DNA from: a bacterium C-53
Lineage (GTDB): Bacteria; Bacillota; Clostridia; Lachnospirales; Lachnospiraceae
Direction: 5' to 3'
Assembly (NCBI GenBank): GCA_003612525.1
Contig: RAZD01000005.1
Span: 62,001-126,000, forward strand
DNA: 64,000 bases
The notes beneath the pieces were generated by a model that was given only the letters and a program-made list of their open reading frames with translations, was not told the origin of the DNA and did not search any database. The position numbers and the translations under genes were made by a program. Shown in pieces: positions 37,975 to 47,097 of the stretch. Positions within the stretch are counted from its first letter, which is position 1. Each line of letters begins with the position of its first letter.

Positions 37975-39111
37975 ATGGAATTTCGGGATTTAAAAAAACA
38001 GTATCTAATGTTAAAAAAAGAAATTGATGCGAGCATACAGAATGTTTTGACAAATACTAATTTTATTTCCGGAAAACAAGTTTTTGAATTAGAAGAGAAG
38101 TTAGCGGATTACGTCGGGGTGAAGCATTGTATTACTTGTGCGAATGGGACCGATGCCCTGCAGTTATCTTTAATGGCATGGGGAATAGGCATGGGAGATG
38201 CGGTATTTGTTCCTGATTTTACTTTCTTTGCCAGTGCAGAAGTTATATCTTTGATGGGGGCCAGTCCGGTCTTTGTTGATGTAAGAAAGGATACATTTAA
38301 TATAGATACGGAGAAATTAAGGAAGTCGATTCAGCAGGTAATCGAAGAAAAACAATTTGTTCCAAAGGCGATTGTGGCAGTTGATTTGTTTGGACAACCA
38401 GCAGAGTATGATAAAATTAAAGAAATAGCAAATGAGTTTCACTTGTTCGTGTTGGAGGACGGTGCGCAGGGATTTGGAGGTGAGATAAGTGGAAAGAAGG
38501 CATGTTCTTTTGGGCAAATTTCTACAACCAGTTTTTTTCCTGCGAAACCTCTCGGGTGCTATGGCGATGGAGGAGCTGTTTTTACCGATAATGATGAATG
38601 GGCTGATTTAATCGCATCGTTTCGTATTCATGGAAAAGGAAGTTTTAAATACGATAATGTGCGAATTGGTATGAATTCCAGATTAGATACATTGCAGGCT
38701 GCTATACTATTACAAAAATTGTATGCTTTTAAAGAATATGAGCTAGATAATGTTAATAATGTGGCGGAAATGTATACGGAGAGACTTCGGGAGATTGTTG
38801 AAGTGCCTGTTATATTAGATGGATATTTATCGAGCTGGGCGCAGTATACGATTCGGCTTACGAATGGTGAAGAGAGAAATGGGTTACAAAAGTATTTGGT
38901 AGAAAAGGGAATTCCCAGTATGATCTATTATCCGAAACCTCTTCATAAACAGGCGGCTTTTGCATCATGTGTAGACCATGAATTGGAAGATCAGTATCAG
39001 TCAGCGACGGAACTTTGCGAGAAGGTGTTGTCTTTGCCTATGCATCCATACATGACGGAGGACAATGTCAGGGTAGTTACTGATTCTGTAAAGGAGTTTT
39101 TAAACAGGTGA
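37975..39111 (+). CDS. PLP-dependent 3-aminotransferase (WbpE/DegT-like)
   Basis: A 378-residue DegT/DnrJ/EryC1 sugar aminotransferase: CANGTDALQLSLMAWGIG, VPDFTFFASAEVISLMGA, AVDLFGQPAEYDKI, LEDGAQGFGGE and SFFPAKPLGCYGDGG with the PLP lysine at Lys191. This is the FdtB/WbpE-like subtype, which aminates C3 of a UDP- or dTDP-keto sugar using glutamate. With the WbpB- and WbpD-like genes it fits UDP-GlcNAc(3NAc)A synthesis. GTG of the next gene overlaps its stop. Confidence 0.85.
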   Translation: MEFRDLKKQYLMLKKEIDASIQNVLTNTNFISGKQVFELEEKLADYVGVKHCITCANGTDALQLSLMAWGIGMGDAVFVPDFTFFASAEVISLMGASPVFVDVRKDTFNIDTEKLRKSIQQVIEEKQFVPKAIVAVDLFGQPAEYDKIKEIANEFHLFVLEDGAQGFGGEISGKKACSFGQISTTSFFPAKPLGCYGDGGAVFTDNDEWADLIASFRIHGKGSFKYDNVRIGMNSRLDTLQAAILLQKLYAFKEYELDNVNNVAEMYTERLREIVEVPVILDGYLSSWAQYTIRLTNGEERNGLQKYLVEKGIPSMIYYPKPLHKQAAFASCVDHELEDQYQSATELCEKVLSLPMHPYMTEDNVRVVTDSVKEFLNR

Positions 39112-40379
39112 GTATAAGTAAGAAAAAGATGTATATTATTACACAGCATTACCCTTTTGGTTATGGTGAAAAGACATTTATCGAACCTGAGTTAAAGCGA
39201 TTAAGGGATAGTGGCAAGTTTGAAATTACAATTATATCGACTGCCGGCACGAATGAAAAGAGAACTTCTGATGTTGAAAAGGATATTTCAGTGATTCATA
39301 TTCCGATGGTTTCTGTTTTGAAAGATATGAAAAGATTTTGCTTAAGTGTGAAATATGGTATGTCATATTTCTTTACGAGATCCATAAAGTCTGAGCGAAT
39401 AGAGGTGATAAGGGGAAAAAACTGGCTGAAAAAATTGTATGAGTCCATTTATTTTTTTGTACAGGCGCAATTATTATATCATGATTTGATGCAAAAGGGA
39501 ATTTGGCTAGATGGAGCAATTATATATACTTACTGGTGTCATATTCAAACACTTGCATTTGCATTACATAAAGATGAGTGGAGTGATTTAAAACTTATTT
39601 CTCGTATTCATGGAGCTGATTTATATGATGAGCGGACTTTTCATAATAGACAGCCTTTTCAGAAAATTACGGATAAAAAGCTAGATAGACTTTTTTTTAT
39701 AGCTAAATCAGGAAGGGATTATTATGTAAATAAGCTGAAAAATTATTCAGACAAGAAATATGTATTAAGCCGCTTGGGGACAGAAGACGTAGAAGATTAT
39801 GATAAGATGCGACTAGAACAGAGGAAAACAGAAGAATTTCTTATTGTGAGCTGTTCAAATATGATTTCATTAAAACGCATAGATCTGATCGTACAAGCGT
39901 TAAGCTTGATAAGGAGAGAACATATTAAGTGGGTTCATTTTGGCGATGGTCCAGAGCGTAAGCAAATCGAAGAGATAGCTGCTCTATATTTGGATAACTT
40001 ACCTAATATCCAATATGAGTTCAAGGGACAAACAAATAATATAGATGTATTAGCTTTTTACAGGGAATATAATATAGGATGTTTTATTACTGCGTCTCAA
40101 TCTGAGGGATGTCCTGTCAGTATACAAGAGGCGCTTTCCTATGGTATCCCTGTTATTGCTACAGCAGTGGGCGAAATTCCTTATATGGTGAAAGATAATG
40201 GGATTTTGCTTCCTTCGGATCCGTTACCGGGTGAAATTGCCGGTGCAATAGAAGAAATGTACAGTATGTCGGATGAGAGGCGGAAGAAAATGGAGGAGGA
40301 GTCAAGAGATTTGTGGGAAATTGATTATAATGCAGAAAAGAATTATAAATTTTTTATAGACAATGTGTTAGCTTTATAA
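39108..40379 (+). CDS. GT4-family glycosyltransferase
   Basis: A 423-residue GT-B enzyme starting at a GTG overlapping the previous stop. KMYIITQHYPFGYGEKTFIEP is the N-terminal acceptor loop, ISRIHGADLYDER the inter-domain region, and SCSNMISLKRIDLIVQAL, VHFGDGPERKQIEEIA and SEGCPVSIQEALSYGIPVIA the donor domain with E-x7-E. The HTYW-like YTYWCHIQTLAFAL and the SRIHGADLY motif occur in colanic-acid WcaL-like enzymes. Substrate unknown. Confidence 0.8.
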   Translation: MSISKKKMYIITQHYPFGYGEKTFIEPELKRLRDSGKFEITIISTAGTNEKRTSDVEKDISVIHIPMVSVLKDMKRFCLSVKYGMSYFFTRSIKSERIEVIRGKNWLKKLYESIYFFVQAQLLYHDLMQKGIWLDGAIIYTYWCHIQTLAFALHKDEWSDLKLISRIHGADLYDERTFHNRQPFQKITDKKLDRLFFIAKSGRDYYVNKLKNYSDKKYVLSRLGTEDVEDYDKMRLEQRKTEEFLIVSCSNMISLKRIDLIVQALSLIRREHIKWVHFGDGPERKQIEEIAALYLDNLPNIQYEFKGQTNNIDVLAFYREYNIGCFITASQSEGCPVSIQEALSYGIPVIATAVGEIPYMVKDNGILLPSDPLPGEIAGAIEEMYSMSDERRKKMEEESRDLWEIDYNAEKNYKFFIDNVLAL

Positions 40380-40468
40380 TTTTAGAACTTATCAGCTAAT
40401 CTTGTAAATAAAATTGCTTTATGTTATATTTATGCCTGTACAAAGTATGGAAAAGAGGTTGCAGATAC

Positions 40469-41479
40469 ATGGATAATATAGAAGTTTCGGTTTATTGTCT
40501 TTCATATAATTGTGTGAATTTTATAGAAAAAGCCATTGATGGAATAGTAAATCAGAAGACAAATTTTAATTATAAACTTATTATCCATGATGATGCATCA
40601 AGTGATGGGACAGCGGACGTAATAAGAAAAAAGGTAAAGGAATATCCTGAGAAAATATATGCTATTCTTCAGGAGAGGAATCAATACTCCAGGGGGATAA
40701 ATATTTTGAAAGAATATTTAGAACCCAATGTAGAGGGTGATTTTGTTGCAATATGTGAAGGTGATGATTGCTGGATTGATAATAATAAATTACAATTACA
40801 GTATGATTTTATGAACGAACATCCAGAATGTTCGCTTTGCACACATAATACGATAGATTATGATTTAGCAAGTGGAAAAAAGGGATTATTTAATCACTGG
40901 GAAGCATGCCATGAGCTGACAGTAAATGAAGTTTTCGAGAGCGGCGGCGTGCATACCTCATCTTATTTTCTTAGAAAAAGTTGTGCAGATTGGCCAGGAG
41001 ATCAATATTGGTTTGGTGACTATATGATGTTAACATGGGCTTTTTATAGAGGAAAAGTTTTTTCATTGCCTCAGGTTATGTCGATATATAATAGAAACAA
41101 TACAAACGGTTTCATGCATCAATTACAAACGGAAACTTTAAGCGAAAGAAATAAAAAAAGACGAATGAAAATAGAATATTTACACGAATTTAATCAGATA
41201 ACACAATGTAAATACAGTGATATTGTTAAGCGTGTATGTGAAAGTATAGAGTATCATTGCAGCAGAGAAGAATGTGATTTTATTATTTTACATTCAAAAT
41301 CTAAAAAGGATTGCATTAAAGCAGCCCAAAAAATGTCATCACAGGAATATTATAAAAACTATATAAAATCAAGACATGGTTTTGGCCGCATCATGGCCAG
41401 ATTCAATTATGAAGGTTATTTTTGTTACCCTTTATGGAAACTGATTAAAAAACTATATCCGATAATTTTTAAAAATTAG
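40469..41479 (+). CDS. GT2-family glycosyltransferase
   Basis: A 336-residue GT-A enzyme. ATG 40469 follows AGAGG; the earlier in-frame ATG at 40421 has no site. Motifs: VSVYCLSYNCVNFIEKAIDG, IIHDDASSDGTADVI, and AICEGDDCWIDNNKLQLQYDF with the EGDD metal site, then SLCTHNT, the layout of O-antigen and capsule GT2 proteins that read EGDDYWTDP. The linkage it forms cannot be inferred. The flippase gene starts nine bases after its stop. Confidence 0.8.
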   Translation: MDNIEVSVYCLSYNCVNFIEKAIDGIVNQKTNFNYKLIIHDDASSDGTADVIRKKVKEYPEKIYAILQERNQYSRGINILKEYLEPNVEGDFVAICEGDDCWIDNNKLQLQYDFMNEHPECSLCTHNTIDYDLASGKKGLFNHWEACHELTVNEVFESGGVHTSSYFLRKSCADWPGDQYWFGDYMMLTWAFYRGKVFSLPQVMSIYNRNNTNGFMHQLQTETLSERNKKRRMKIEYLHEFNQITQCKYSDIVKRVCESIEYHCSREECDFIILHSKSKKDCIKAAQKMSSQEYYKNYIKSRHGFGRIMARFNYEGYFCYPLWKLIKKLYPIIFKN

Positions 41480-41488
41480 GAATAAAGT

Positions 41489-42946
41489 ATGCAAAGTAAA
41501 AAAGTTTTTTTTAACTTTATATGGCGGTTTGCGGAGCGTTGCGGGGCACAGCTCGTTGCCTTTGCAGTATCTGTGATTCTGGCTCGAGTTTTGGAACCAG
41601 ATACGTACGGTACAATTGCACTGATGCTTGTGTTTACCAATATTGTTCAAGTGTTTGTTGACTCTGGGTTTGGCAATGCATTAATCCAGAAAAAAGATGC
41701 GGATGATATTGATTTTTCCACTGTATTTTATACAAATGTAGTGTTGTGTTTTTTTGCATATATGTTTTTATATTTTTCTGCTCCGTTTATTGCGTCGTTT
41801 TATCATGATGCTTCGATGTCTTCTATGATTCGTGTCTTAAGTTTAACAGTTGTTATTTCGGGTCTTAAGAATGTTCAACAGGCATATGTTTCAAGGCATA
41901 TGATGTTTAAACGTTTTTTTTACTCAACACTTGGAGGAACAATTTGTGCTGCAGTGGTTGGGGTTTTATTAGCGTACATGGGATATGGTGCATGGGCACT
42001 TGTAATCCAGCAGGTTTTAAATGTTGGCATAGATACACTTATTTTATGGATTACGGTGAGGTGGCGTCCCATATGGACATTTTCTATGGACCGCCTTAAA
42101 GTTTTGTTTTCTTATGGATGGAAACTTCTAATATCAGGTCTTTTAGATGTGACATATAATAATCTTCGCACTTTAATTATTGGTAAAAAATATAGCTCGT
42201 CAGATCTTGCATTTTATAATCATGGAATGAGATTTCCTGAATTGATTGTGGTTAATATTAACAGTAGTATTGACAGTGTTTTGCTGCCGGCAATGAGCAA
42301 CGTACAAGATGAACGTACTCATGTGAAAAATATGACATCCAGGTCTATCAGAGTAAGTGTATATGTTATGGCCCCACTGATGATGGGGCTTGCATTTGTT
42401 GCTCCAATACTAATTCCAGTATTGTTGACGGATAAGTGGATTCCTTGTGTTTTTTATCTTCGTATTTTTTGCATCTCATATATGTTCTATCCTATCCATA
42501 CAGCTAATTTGAATGCGATTAAAGCGTTAGGGCGGAGCGACCTATTTTTAAAACTTGAGATATATAAGAAGATTTTGGGAATGATTTTGCTTTTATCCAC
42601 AATGTGGTTTGGTGTTAAGGTTATGGCTTACAGTGTCTTGATTGGCTCTGTAATAAGTCAGCTTATAAATGCGCAGCCGAATAAGAAACTGCTTGACTAT
42701 GGTTATTTGGAACAGTTGAGGGATATTTGCCCTAGCATTTTGCTTGCTGCAGCAATGGGACTTGCCATTTATCCACTTGGAAGACTGGAGATTCCATCAT
42801 TTATGATATTAATTATGCAAGTTACCCTCGGTGCACTTTTTTATATTGTCGGATCTATTATATTTAAAATAGATTCGTTTTATTATATTTTGGAAATCTT
42901 AAAATCGATAAGGATAGGAAACAGGGTGAAAAAACATGTTGAATAA
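41489..42946 (+). CDS. Wzx-type oligosaccharide flippase (MOP superfamily)
   Basis: A 485-residue protein with about twelve to fourteen membrane segments. WRFAERCGAQLVAFAVSVIL and LARVLEPDTYGTIALMLVF are the hallmark start of the polysaccharide transport (PST) branch. These proteins flip undecaprenyl-diphosphate-linked repeat units to the outer face of the membrane. The locus also encodes an ABC exporter at 7273-8860, so two export routes are present. The next gene starts 11 bases before its stop. Confidence 0.87.
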   Translation: MQSKKVFFNFIWRFAERCGAQLVAFAVSVILARVLEPDTYGTIALMLVFTNIVQVFVDSGFGNALIQKKDADDIDFSTVFYTNVVLCFFAYMFLYFSAPFIASFYHDASMSSMIRVLSLTVVISGLKNVQQAYVSRHMMFKRFFYSTLGGTICAAVVGVLLAYMGYGAWALVIQQVLNVGIDTLILWITVRWRPIWTFSMDRLKVLFSYGWKLLISGLLDVTYNNLRTLIIGKKYSSSDLAFYNHGMRFPELIVVNINSSIDSVLLPAMSNVQDERTHVKNMTSRSIRVSVYVMAPLMMGLAFVAPILIPVLLTDKWIPCVFYLRIFCISYMFYPIHTANLNAIKALGRSDLFLKLEIYKKILGMILLLSTMWFGVKVMAYSVLIGSVISQLINAQPNKKLLDYGYLEQLRDICPSILLAAAMGLAIYPLGRLEIPSFMILIMQVTLGALFYIVGSIIFKIDSFYYILEILKSIRIGNRVKKHVE

Positions 42947-44045
42947 AATTTTAGTTACAAGGTCATCCATGCCATCATATGAAGAATATATAGAAGCAAT
43001 TAAGCCATTATGGGATACTCATCAGCTTACAAATATGGGTCAGTATCATCAGGAGCTGGAAAGAAGGTTGAAGGAATATTTAAATATACCGGAGCTTTCA
43101 CTTATGGTTAATGGTCATATGGCTTTGGAATTAGCAATTCAGTCGTTTGGATTCCCAGAGGGGGCGGAAGTCATAACGACTCCTTTTACATTTATTTCCA
43201 CTACCCATGCGATTGTCCGAAATCATTTAAAGCCTGTATTTTGCGATGTAAAAATGGATGATGGTACAATTGATGAGTCTAAAATAGAAGACTTGATAAC
43301 AGAAAATACGGTGGCAATTATACCGGTACACGTATATGGAAATGTATGCAATGTGGAAAAGATAAAAGAGATTGCGGACAAATATTCTCTTAAAGTTATA
43401 TATGATGCCGCCCATGCTTTTGGTGTAGAATATAAGAATAAAGGAATTGGAAATTATGGGGATGCGTCTGTATTTAGTTTTCATGCGACGAAGGTATTCA
43501 ACACAATTGAAGGGGGTGCTGTTGCTTTCTCAAATCCTAAATTATATGATAAGCTTTATAATTTAAAGAATTTTGGAATACGTGGAGAGGAATTGGTAAC
43601 CGATGTTGGCGCTAATGCGAAGATGAATGAGTTTTCTGCGATTATGGGGTTATGTAATTTGAACCACATAGAAGAAAATTTTGAAGAACGCAGAAAAAGG
43701 TATGATTTGTATAAGAAAATTTTAGGGAATGTTAAAGGGATTTGCCAGTTTGAGAGCAGTAAAGAAGCTAGCTGTAATTATGCGTATTTTCCTATTTTGG
43801 TGAATGATGATTATTGTATGACAAGAGATGAGCTATACGATCAGCTTAGAGAGCATAACATATATTCCAGAAAGTATTTTTATCCTCTTACATCTGATCA
43901 GGCATGTTTTAAAAACAAGTACAAAAATGACAATTTGGATATTGCAAGAGAGATTGCCAGTAAGGTACTGGTATTACCTCTTTATGCGGACCTGGAAATG
44001 GAAAATGTGGAGGAGATTGCTAACTTTATTTCAGCAGGGTATTAG
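42936..44045 (+). CDS. PLP-dependent 4-aminotransferase (VioA-like)
   Basis: A 369-residue DegT/DnrJ/EryC1-family protein: VNGHMALELAIQSFGFPEGA, TTPFTFISTTHAIVRNHLKP, IPVHVYGNVCNVEKI, YDAAHAFGVEY and SFHATKVFNTIEGG with the PLP Lys186. The motifs resemble VioA and related enzymes that aminate C4 of dTDP-4-keto-6-deoxyglucose. That would give a 4-amino-4,6-dideoxy sugar whose amino group can be acylated. The acyl-modification module begins 1.5 kb downstream, which makes that sugar a natural acceptor (inference). No dTDP-glucose synthesis genes are in the window. Confidence 0.82.
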   Translation: MLNKILVTRSSMPSYEEYIEAIKPLWDTHQLTNMGQYHQELERRLKEYLNIPELSLMVNGHMALELAIQSFGFPEGAEVITTPFTFISTTHAIVRNHLKPVFCDVKMDDGTIDESKIEDLITENTVAIIPVHVYGNVCNVEKIKEIADKYSLKVIYDAAHAFGVEYKNKGIGNYGDASVFSFHATKVFNTIEGGAVAFSNPKLYDKLYNLKNFGIRGEELVTDVGANAKMNEFSAIMGLCNLNHIEENFEERRKRYDLYKKILGNVKGICQFESSKEASCNYAYFPILVNDDYCMTRDELYDQLREHNIYSRKYFYPLTSDQACFKNKYKNDNLDIAREIASKVLVLPLYADLEMENVEEIANFISAGY

Positions 44046-44106
44046 AGGATATATGAAAGGTTTTCTTTGATTTTAGGAGCTGATTTAGGGAATGGGAGGT
44101 TTGAAA

Positions 44107-45309
44107 ATGGATGATGATAAGGGGCCATTGCCAATAAATGGGTTCTGTATAGACAAAATTTCGAGGGGGGGGGGCGGAGAACAAAGCAGAAATACTGAAG
44201 TAGTAAGAAATAGTAATTTAGAAATATTACGAATTATTGCAATGCTAACTATAATCTCCCACCATTATGTGGTGAATAGTGGAGTGACAGAGTATTTTGA
44301 CTTTTCTCATATTACGGTCAACATGATTTTTCTTCAGTTATGGGGCATGTGGGGGAAAACTGCAATTAATGTTTTTGTTTTAATTACAGGATATTTTATG
44401 TGTACAAAACAATTAACTGTGAAGAGATTCATGAAAATGTATTTAGAAGCAAAGTTTTATTGTATTAGTTTCTTTCTGATATTTTTAATCTTTGGCTATG
44501 AACAATTGACTTTGAAAAATATTTTTTTAATTTTTTTTGGAAATGTACATAATATAGGAAACGGATTTACAGCTTCCTTTTTTATGTTTTATCTATTTAT
44601 TCCTTTTTACAACAAATTATTAGATCATTTGAATAAAATAGAACATTTAATACTAATAGGATTACTGTTAGTGATATATACAGGAGCATCAACCTTCTTT
44701 TTTTGTAGTACAGTTTTCAATGAGCCGGTATGGTATATGGTTTTATATTTTGTGGCTGCTTATATAAAAAAATTTGGAGCAAATACATGGTTAAAAAGAA
44801 ATAGGAAAATTGCTCCAATTGTATGTATGTTGATTATTTTAGCATATATATCAGTTTTTTTTGTTGATTATGTGGGCGCCCAATTCGGTTTTACAAATTG
44901 GCAGTTTATGGTAGCCGATTCAAATAAATTTTTAGCTTTTATGATAGGAACCGGTGCTTTTCTGATATTTAATAATTTAAAGATAGGGCACAGCAGTAAA
45001 ATCAATAAGATTGCCGCATCGACATTTGGCGTGTTATGCATACATGCGAACTCTGATACAATGCGCTTTTGGCTATGGAAGCAGATTTTAAATGTAAGAG
45101 GAATGTATTTTGATAATTTGGCAAACTTGATATTGCATGCCGCAATATCGATTCTTATGATTTTTGTGATTTGTATTAGTATTGATATTATGAGAATTCA
45201 TTTTATTGAAAGACCATTTATGAATTATTTAACAAGGTATAAATGGTTCAATGCGAATATTTTAGAGCTTTTAGAGCAGGTTATATATAAAGTAAAGAGC
45301 ACATTTTAG
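44107..45309 (+). CDS. Membrane acyltransferase (acyltransferase 3) with N-terminal G10 switch (ON)
   Basis: A 400-residue polytopic protein. ATG 44107 lies seven bases after GGGAGG. Residues 1-38 are an unusual leader (MDDDKGPLPINGFCIDK) with RGGGGE encoded by ten G; the normal family start NLEILRIIAMLTIISHHY, with its catalytic-site His, comes only after that. Nothing in the leader looks functional except the tract. At G9 the frame reaches TAG 14 codons on, and at G11 TGA about ten codons on, so the leader works as an on/off gate and is now ON. Expected role: O-acetylation of a surface sugar. Confidence 0.8.
   Translation: MDDDKGPLPINGFCIDKISRGGGGEQSRNTEVVRNSNLEILRIIAMLTIISHHYVVNSGVTEYFDFSHITVNMIFLQLWGMWGKTAINVFVLITGYFMCTKQLTVKRFMKMYLEAKFYCISFFLIFLIFGYEQLTLKNIFLIFFGNVHNIGNGFTASFFMFYLFIPFYNKLLDHLNKIEHLILIGLLLVIYTGASTFFFCSTVFNEPVWYMVLYFVAAYIKKFGANTWLKRNRKIAPIVCMLIILAYISVFFVDYVGAQFGFTNWQFMVADSNKFLAFMIGTGAFLIFNNLKIGHSSKINKIAASTFGVLCIHANSDTMRFWLWKQILNVRGMYFDNLANLILHAAISILMIFVICISIDIMRIHFIERPFMNYLTRYKWFNANILELLEQVIYKVKSTF
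44165..44174 (+). repeat. Poly-G tract G10 in the N-terminal leader of the O-acyltransferase gene
   Basis: Ten G between TCGA and CGGAG, in frame now. Both neighbouring lengths stop before the enzyme domain. Candidate phase switch, ON. Confidence 0.82.
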
Positions 45310-45550
45310 CAATTTTATCAGTTATTATTAGGACGGATGTAGACAGGCGACATTTTTGGACAACTTTTTAAGACATTTAATTTAATAATAAAGAATATTT
45401 ACATAATTAGAGGCAATTCAATATGCAATAATGTGTAGATTATTTTTACATTGAAAAACAAAATAAATAATGATACACTTGTAACGGAATAGAATGCAAA
45501 TTTAAAAAGATTATTGTAGTAATCGATAGACAGATTAGGGATGGTGACAA
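45310..45550 (+). promoter_or_regulatory. Intergenic region with promoter at 45451-45479
   Basis: TTGAAA at 45451-45456, a 17-base spacer and TACACT at 45474-45479 (with TGA just before, an extended -10) form a good promoter for the NeuD-like gene. The 50 bases 45431-45480 recur almost exactly at 54246-54295. The stretch 45340-45370 contains CATTTTTGGACAA, also found as CATTTTTGGACAG at 55500, possibly an old IS end. Confidence 0.6.
45431..45480 (+). repeat. Direct repeat copy 1 (promoter segment)
   Basis: Fifty bases matching 54246-54295 with one mismatch seen (ATGTGTAG versus ATGTATAG). Both copies stand before a NeuD-like start and an SDR gene, so they date from a segment duplication. Confidence 0.9.
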
Positions 45551-46198
45551 ATGGTCTTAGGTATATATGGTTCAGGTGGAGCGGGAAAAGAGGTAAAAGA
45601 GATTGTAGATGAATTGCATCATTGGGATGAGATTGTATTTATTGATGATATGGTGCCTGCCGATACTTTTAAGGACGTGAAACGTATGCCGTTTGAACAG
45701 TTCCAAAATGAGTTTAATGCTGAGACAGCTGAAGTTGTGATTGCGCTTGGAGAACCTAAAAATAAAATTATTTTATATAATAGGATAAAAGCTGCGGGTT
45801 TTGGCTTAGCCAATGTTATACATAGGACAGCATGGGTTAGTCCGACAGCGACGATTGGAAAAGGAGTAATATTGCGTGCTGGTGTTGTTGTAAGCGCTGA
45901 TGCGTATATAGGAGATAATGTGACAATTTTAGAGTGTTCACATATCGGGCATGATGTAATAGTAAATGATCATTGCCAAATAGCTGGATTTGTAATAATA
46001 GGTGGACATAGTGAGGTTGGAGAAGGAACTTATATAGGCTTGAGTGTTCCAGTGAAAGAAGGTATAAAGATAGGAAGATGTGCTGTGGTAGGGATGGGGT
46101 CGGTAGTTTCACGAGATATACCAGATGATGTAATTGCTTTGGGAAATCCGGCACGTGGTATAAGAAGAAATGATGATGATTCCAGGGTTTTTAGGTGA
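45551..46198 (+). CDS. NeuD/PglD-like sugar acyltransferase
   Basis: A 215-residue protein with the NeuD layout: an N-terminal Rossmann-like domain (GIYGSGGAGKEVKEIVDEL, VVIALGEPKNK) and a left-handed beta-helix (VSPTATIGKGVILRAGVVVS, LECSHIGHDVIVNDHCQIAG, IGGHSEVGEGTYIGL). The His in SHIGHD is the expected catalytic base. Family members acetylate amino groups or hydroxyls of nucleotide sugars using acetyl-CoA. It stands first after a promoter and before the ACP, transketolase and acyl-activation genes. A collapsed second copy lies at 54407. Confidence 0.8.
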   Translation: MVLGIYGSGGAGKEVKEIVDELHHWDEIVFIDDMVPADTFKDVKRMPFEQFQNEFNAETAEVVIALGEPKNKIILYNRIKAAGFGLANVIHRTAWVSPTATIGKGVILRAGVVVSADAYIGDNVTILECSHIGHDVIVNDHCQIAGFVIIGGHSEVGEGTYIGLSVPVKEGIKIGRCAVVGMGSVVSRDIPDDVIALGNPARGIRRNDDDSRVFR

Positions 46199-46284
46199 GA
46201 TGTCCATTAAAATCAAGGTTTCTATAATAGTTTGAAACAAAAACAGGTAGTTTTTGATGCTGCCCGGTGTGGAGGAATTAGATA

Positions 46285-47052
46285 GTGAATAAATTATTGG
46301 AAAATAAAAATATTATTGTAACGGGGACTGCGCGAGGGATGGGTAAACAGATGGTTGAATTGTTTGCACAGAACGGAGCGAATGTATTTGCACATGCAAG
46401 AACTGAAAATGATGAACATAAATTATATTGCCAAGAAATTTCCAGCTTGTATGGAGTTCGTATTTTTCCAATTTATTTTGATTTAAAGGATTTTTCTGCT
46501 GTTAAAGATGCAGTAAAGATGATAAGAGGAGTTAAGTTACCGATAGATGGCTTAGTAAACAATGCCGGTATTACGTATAATGCATTGTTTCAAATGACTG
46601 ATATAGAAGAGCTTAGGAACCAATTTGAAGTAAATTTTTTTGCACCATATTTATTTACGCAATATATTTCTAAACTTATGATACGAAATAGAAAAGGAAG
46701 TATTGTAAATATTTCGTCATCGGCGGCATTAGATGGTAATTCTGGTAAATCTGCTTATGGGGCTTCGAAGGCGGCATTACTTACTATGACTCTTTGCATT
46801 TCTGAGGAGTTAGCCGCTGCTGGAATCCGGGCAAATGTTATATGCCCAGGTGTGATTGAAACGGATATGATTGCCACTATGCCTGAGTATGTTACAGATA
46901 TTCAAAGGGAAGCAACATTTTTAGGAAAGCTTGGAACGACGGTTGACATAGCGAACACTGCAGTTTTTTTGCTATCAGATTATTCTTCTTATATTACAGG
47001 ACAAGTATTTCGGGTGGATGGAGGCGTTACAGAATATAAAAAGAGACAATAA
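46285..47052 (+). CDS. Short-chain dehydrogenase/reductase (FabG-like) 1
   Basis: A 255-residue SDR starting at a GTG with GGAGG ten bases upstream. TGTARGMG (13-20) binds the cofactor, NNAGI follows, and Ser145, Tyr158 and Lys162 (SAYGASKAALL) form the catalytic set. FabG-like enzymes reduce 3-keto acyl-ACP; in this module the substrate may be an acyl-ACP or keto intermediate built with the ACP and transketolase downstream (inference). It is a close paralog of the gene at 54533, with shared segments such as FTQYI and ALDGN. Confidence 0.82.
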   Translation: MNKLLENKNIIVTGTARGMGKQMVELFAQNGANVFAHARTENDEHKLYCQEISSLYGVRIFPIYFDLKDFSAVKDAVKMIRGVKLPIDGLVNNAGITYNALFQMTDIEELRNQFEVNFFAPYLFTQYISKLMIRNRKGSIVNISSSAALDGNSGKSAYGASKAALLTMTLCISEELAAAGIRANVICPGVIETDMIATMPEYVTDIQREATFLGKLGTTVDIANTAVFLLSDYSSYITGQVFRVDGGVTEYKKRQ

Positions 47053-47097
47053 AACAAAATGTTTTGGATAAGTTATAATTTATGGAAGGAGTCATGA

